The position numbers and the translations under genes were made by a program. The notes below the pieces were generated by a model, which searched no databases, had not been told where the DNA came from, and saw only the letters and a program-made list of their open reading frames with translations. This document shows positions 60,579 through 64,000 of a stretch of 64,000 bases of DNA, piece by piece. The DNA is from Davidsoniella eucalypti (Eukaryota > Ascomycota > Sordariomycetes > Microascales > Ceratocystidaceae), in the NCBI GenBank assembly GCA_004009845.1, contig RMBW01000097.1, positions 1 through 64,000 on the forward strand, given 5' to 3'. Within the stretch, counting starts at the first letter, position 1. Every line of letters begins with the position of its first letter.

Positions 60579-62563
60579 ATGTTGCAACTTTTCCTCCTTC
60601 ACCTCTGGGCTGCCATCCTTGGAGCCCACCACGGCACCGCCGAAGGTCTCGCCCTCGCATTCCTCGCAATTGCCTTCACCCACTTCATGCTAGACATCAC
60701 GCGCCGCTTCTTGCTGGCCTTCAAGCCGCGCCATGTCGTCACCCCCTTTCTCCACCAGAGACGCCTCTGGAAACACCAGGGCTGGTGCTATTTAGCCCTG
60801 TTCAAACGCTCTGAGCGACCCCGTCTGGCCAAACTACTTGGCCCCTTTCCGCAGGCCCTGCCATCCTCGCACACGCTGCCCACTTTCATGACCACCTGCA
60901 CTGTCTGTCCATCTCCACGGATATAATCGGCCACATTGTGCCCGGTCAAAGCAGCCTCAGGTCCCGCGCAGCGCCCAGATTCTCCTGGCACGATTTCTTA
61001 GCAACCCTCACATCCTCGGCTTCGGCGCGTCCTCCAGCAAAGACATCCCCATACGCACCAAGGAGAACACCCCTAAAGTCAAAATCGAAGCCCCTCGTCG
61101 CTCTCTAAGCGGTCACCCCCTGCCAGGCGCATACTCCGACGATACAGCAGGCGTCTTCGAAGTTCTGTCCGCCAAATACCAAGCTGCCCTCGATAAAGCC
61201 CAACTGGATCCAACCGAATGGATATCACCCACTGCGCCAAGATGGGACTTCCAGTTCCACCACAACTTCAAAGTCGCAGAGATCCAGATGGCCGCACTCC
61301 AGGGCATGGCAGAACGCTCAGCCCCCGAATTCAAGGACCCTGCACGCACTGCTGAAGTACTGGACAACCTAGGCCGAGACATCCTCGAGCTCCTCGGTGG
61401 CAAATACGAAGACCCAGCCAACGACAACTTAGTAGACCTCAACCAGCTCGACGACTTAGAGGACAGACTCAAACCTCTCAACCTACGTCTCGCCCCTATC
61501 CGCGAACACGCCCCCACGCCTCCAGAGAAAAGGCTCACAACAACACCAGCATTCCCTCCTACAGCTCACGGGATCGCCTTACTACCCCCTCGCGACGACC
61601 AGCTTGCCCGCCGCAAAGATGTTATCGACGCAGTCCGCAAGTTCGACGGCACCTTCGATTACGCCACCTGGAAGATGGAGCTTAACGAGAAATTTCTCGT
61701 GGACTCTTACCGCTTCTACTCAACCAGAGACCAGCTGGCGTACACGATGAACGCCCTGTCGACGGAGATCAAGGAACAAGTCCGCACCAAGTACCTCGAA
61801 TGCCTCCCCATGAACACCGGCTTCCAGGCCTTCCTCTCTTACCTCGACTCGCGATACGACGACCCCGACCGAGCGAGACTTCGCCAACCGCGAATTGCTG
61901 AAGCTCAAGCAAGGCCCTACCGAGACATTCGAATCCTTTACCAACCGTCTCTGCTCCCTGCGCGACAAAGCCCATTTCTACGACCATAACACCCTCCTCT
62001 CCGTCCTCCAAGAAGGCCTCCACCTGGACATGCAAGTGCACTTAGCCAACATGTTCCATATCAGACCACTAGACGAAATGATCTCACAGATGCGCCCAGT
62101 CGCCCGCATCAAGGAAAGCGCCCTCGCCAAAGCCAAGGCTATTAACTCCAACCACTGGCGATCGAACCCCTCGCCAACACCATCTCGTGCGCCCGCGACC
62201 AGATCGCAACCCTCCTCAGCTGACAGACCCTGCTATCACTGCCGCCAGACAGGCCACTACGCCTCCATGTGCCCCCTCACGCCCTGCCAATTCTGTAGCA
62301 GCCAAGCACATCCCTCTGGCACATGTCCTACGGCCGTATCTTGCTCTGCCTGCCAACGCAAGGGTCATACCGCTGCTAACTGCCGTTCCAAGTCGCGCAC
62401 CTCTCGCCCTTCGGTCAAGGCCAACGCCGTCAGCACAGCACCTTCTTTCTCCCTGGACGACGTCCGCGCCCTCATCAGCGAGCAGATGGCCACCACGCAG
62501 CCACGCGCCCAGGGAACCCCTACTAACAACACAGCGGATACAGGTGACCTCATGGATTTTTAG
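60579..62563 (+). pseudogene. gag of A4, three one-base differences from A3
   Basis: Same Gag as A3 with the N-terminal hydrophobic region, GWCYLALFKR block, capsid-like region and zinc knuckles. Relative to A3 it lacks a C near 60850, lacks a C near 60964 and gains a C near 61882. Pieces 60579-60926, 61288-61989 and 61895-62563 are the resulting open stretches. TAG at 62561-62563. Confidence 0.87.
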
Positions 62564-62589
62564 ATAGTCGGGATAAATCGCGCCCCGAC
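62555..62589 (+). promoter_or_regulatory. Putative recoding site and hairpin, A4 junction
   Basis: GAT TTT TAG, then GTCGGG pairing with CCCGAC around ATAAATCGCGC (62567-62589). The following G-run has five G where A3 has six, so in this copy the -1 frame meets TAA at 62599 before pol. Confidence 0.58.
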
Positions 62590-62627
62590 CAGGGGGATTA
62601 ATCGGTGATAGAATAGTTGAAACTGAG

Positions 62628-64000
62628 ATGGGGGCTTTAGGAAATTATTTAGACATTCGTTTAGGTAGTTACGCCACAAAAGCCCTCGTCGACAGCGGAT
62701 GCCTTACCGTCGCCGTCATTCCCCCGCGTCTCCTCCACCTCGCCACCGCCACGCACCCTATCTCTGAGCGGGTCATTGTCCAAGTCACTACGCTGGACAA
62801 CCCCCCGCTCATCGACACCATCGCCGAACTCCCCCTGACCATCAACGGCCACACGGAAACCATTTGGGCCTACGTGGTTCCCGGCCAGTCCGAAGACATA
62901 ATTCTAGGACAAAGATGGTTAGTAAATAATGACGTTCGGCTCAGGCCCAGGACACAGGAGATTACGATCTTACCAGCAGAAGAGTTAACTGCTGAGGAAT
63001 TCTACAAGCTCTGTGGAAGTGCGGATAACCCGCATATTTATAGAGCTTCGCTAGAGAACATTAAGATCGCTCTTGCTCACAAGGAGAAATCCCGTCCTCA
63101 CCTGCCGGATTGGTTAGAACCTGTTGCCTCGGCTTTCGATCCCAAATTAGCCACAACGCTGCCTCCGCATCGACCAGGGATCGACCTAGAGATTAAACTG
63201 AAACCAGGTGCAACCGTTCCGACACAATCCCTCTACCCAGTAACTCGCGCAGAACTCCTAGTATTACAAAAGACCCTGGAAGGTCTCAAGCAGTCTCAGT
63301 TCATAGGACCAGCCAACTCCGAATATGGCTCGTCCGTACTGTTTGTCAATAAACCAGGAGGTGGTGTACGCTTTTGCATCGACTATCGTGGTGTTAATGA
63401 TGCGTCTATCAAGGATAAGTACCCCCTACCACTTATGGGAGAAACCCTCCAACGCATCGCGAGCTCCGAATGGGTTTCAAAGGTCGACGTGATCTCCGCC
63501 TTCCACAGGATTCGCATAGCCCCAGGCTCTGAACACATAACAGCTTTTAGAACACCCCTGGGTGCCTTCCAGTGGAACGTCGTCCCTTTCGGCTTAACCA
63601 ACGCCCCTGCGGCCTTCCAGAGACGCATCAACGGAGTCCTCGACAAATGGCACGGTATCAGCTGCGACGCCTACATTGACGATGTGTGCATCTATTCTAA
63701 GGGCTCGCTCCAAGACCATCGCAACCTCGTCCTGGAAATAGTCTCTGCCCTCGACAAGGCCGACCTCCAACTCGACATCAAGAAGTGCGAGTTCGCAGCC
63801 AAGGAGATCAAGTTCCTAGGCTTCCTAGTCGGCCCTGGTATCGGCATAAGGGCAGACCCCGAAAAGACTGAAGCCATTCGTAATTGGGAGCGCCCCTACA
63901 CTCTAACCGAACTCCGCCGCTTTATTGGCTTCATAAACTTCTATAGGGACTTCGTCCCGCGCATATCCGACACCCTTGCGCCATTAACCAACCTAACTAA
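62628..64000 (+). CDS. pol of A4, partial (protease and RT)
   Basis: Starts MGALGNYLDI as in A3 and stays open to the window end. Protease VDSGC, RT with FCIDYRGVN, FGLTNAPAAFQR, AYIDDVCIYS and the RT/RNase H border FIGFINFYRDF. RNase H, integrase and chromodomain should lie to the right. Confidence 0.92.
   Translation, partial: MGALGNYLDIRLGSYATKALVDSGCLTVAVIPPRLLHLATATHPISERVIVQVTTLDNPPLIDTIAELPLTINGHTETIWAYVVPGQSEDIILGQRWLVNNDVRLRPRTQEITILPAEELTAEEFYKLCGSADNPHIYRASLENIKIALAHKEKSRPHLPDWLEPVASAFDPKLATTLPPHRPGIDLEIKLKPGATVPTQSLYPVTRAELLVLQKTLEGLKQSQFIGPANSEYGSSVLFVNKPGGGVRFCIDYRGVNDASIKDKYPLPLMGETLQRIASSEWVSKVDVISAFHRIRIAPGSEHITAFRTPLGAFQWNVVPFGLTNAPAAFQRRINGVLDKWHGISCDAYIDDVCIYSKGSLQDHRNLVLEIVSALDKADLQLDIKKCEFAAKEIKFLGFLVGPGIGIRADPEKTEAIRNWERPYTLTELRRFIGFINFYRDFVPRISDTLAPLTNLT

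Larger units (their letters stand above)
60200..64000 (+). mobile_element. Ty3/gypsy element A4, continues past the window
   Basis: Family-A element with 5' LTR, self-primer site, leader, gag and pol up to the RNase H border. Closely related to A3. Left flank AGAAG should reappear after its 3' LTR if the insertion is simple. Several single-base differences from A3 break gag. Confidence 0.92.

Overview
This window is a nested graveyard of transposable elements from what is most likely a filamentous fungus, probably an ascomycete. The evidence is Ty3/gypsy chromoviruses with a C-terminal chromodomain, a Tad-like LINE with endonuclease, reverse transcriptase and RNase H, a fragment of an OrsD-type zinc-binding protein and a decayed extracellular intradiol dioxygenase gene. 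The species assignment is inference; no rRNA, tRNA or intact host gene was recognised.

Layout. 1-12820: gypsy element A1 (+, decayed) carrying a complete, very young gypsy element B1 (5642-12185, identical LTRs, GTTCC target duplication). 12821-14690: the 3' part of a second family-A copy, A2 (-), joined head-to-head to A1 through one LTR. 14691-19207: B2 (+), with about 2 kb deleted internally. 19208-30096: family-C element (+), interrupted by a full-length LINE (21027-26451, -) and by a solo LTR of its own family (27926-28106). 30097-30720: patchwork of a leader/gag fragment, an orphan LTR of a further family (E) and an inverted piece of C pol. 30721-37269: B3 (-), with intact pol. 37270-37754: 5' part of an OrsD-like gene. 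37755-39176: AT-rich DNA, partly a diverged inverted copy of a long-TIR element. 39177-42196: second LINE copy (-), broken, carrying solo LTR D1. 42197-48495: A3 (-), the best preserved family-A element. 48496-48656: inverted LINE scrap. 48657-53870 and 55765-60199: two close copies of a large AT-rich element with long imperfect terminal inverted repeats. Between them is AT-rich sequence and a dioxygenase pseudogene (55290-55764). 60200-64000: A4 (+), running off the end.

How the retroelements appear to work. Families A, B and C share one plan: short LTRs (178-181 bp), a tandem-repeat leader, a gag whose N terminus is hydrophobic, and a pol with protease, RT, RNase H, integrase and chromodomain. 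In A and B the 10 nt just downstream of the 5' LTR are the reverse complement of a 10-mer inside the LTR, and the single base pair that differs between families changes on both sides. This implies self-primed reverse transcription of the Tf1/sushi kind. In A, B and C, gag ends GAT TTT TAG, pol lies in the -1 frame with the frame open across the junction, and a hairpin with compensatory stem changes follows the stop. This suggests -1 recoding to make Gag-Pol. Both inferences rest on covariation visible within the window.

Caution: many breaks in otherwise near-identical copies are single-base changes in homopolymer runs. Some frameshifts may therefore be sequence errors rather than decay.
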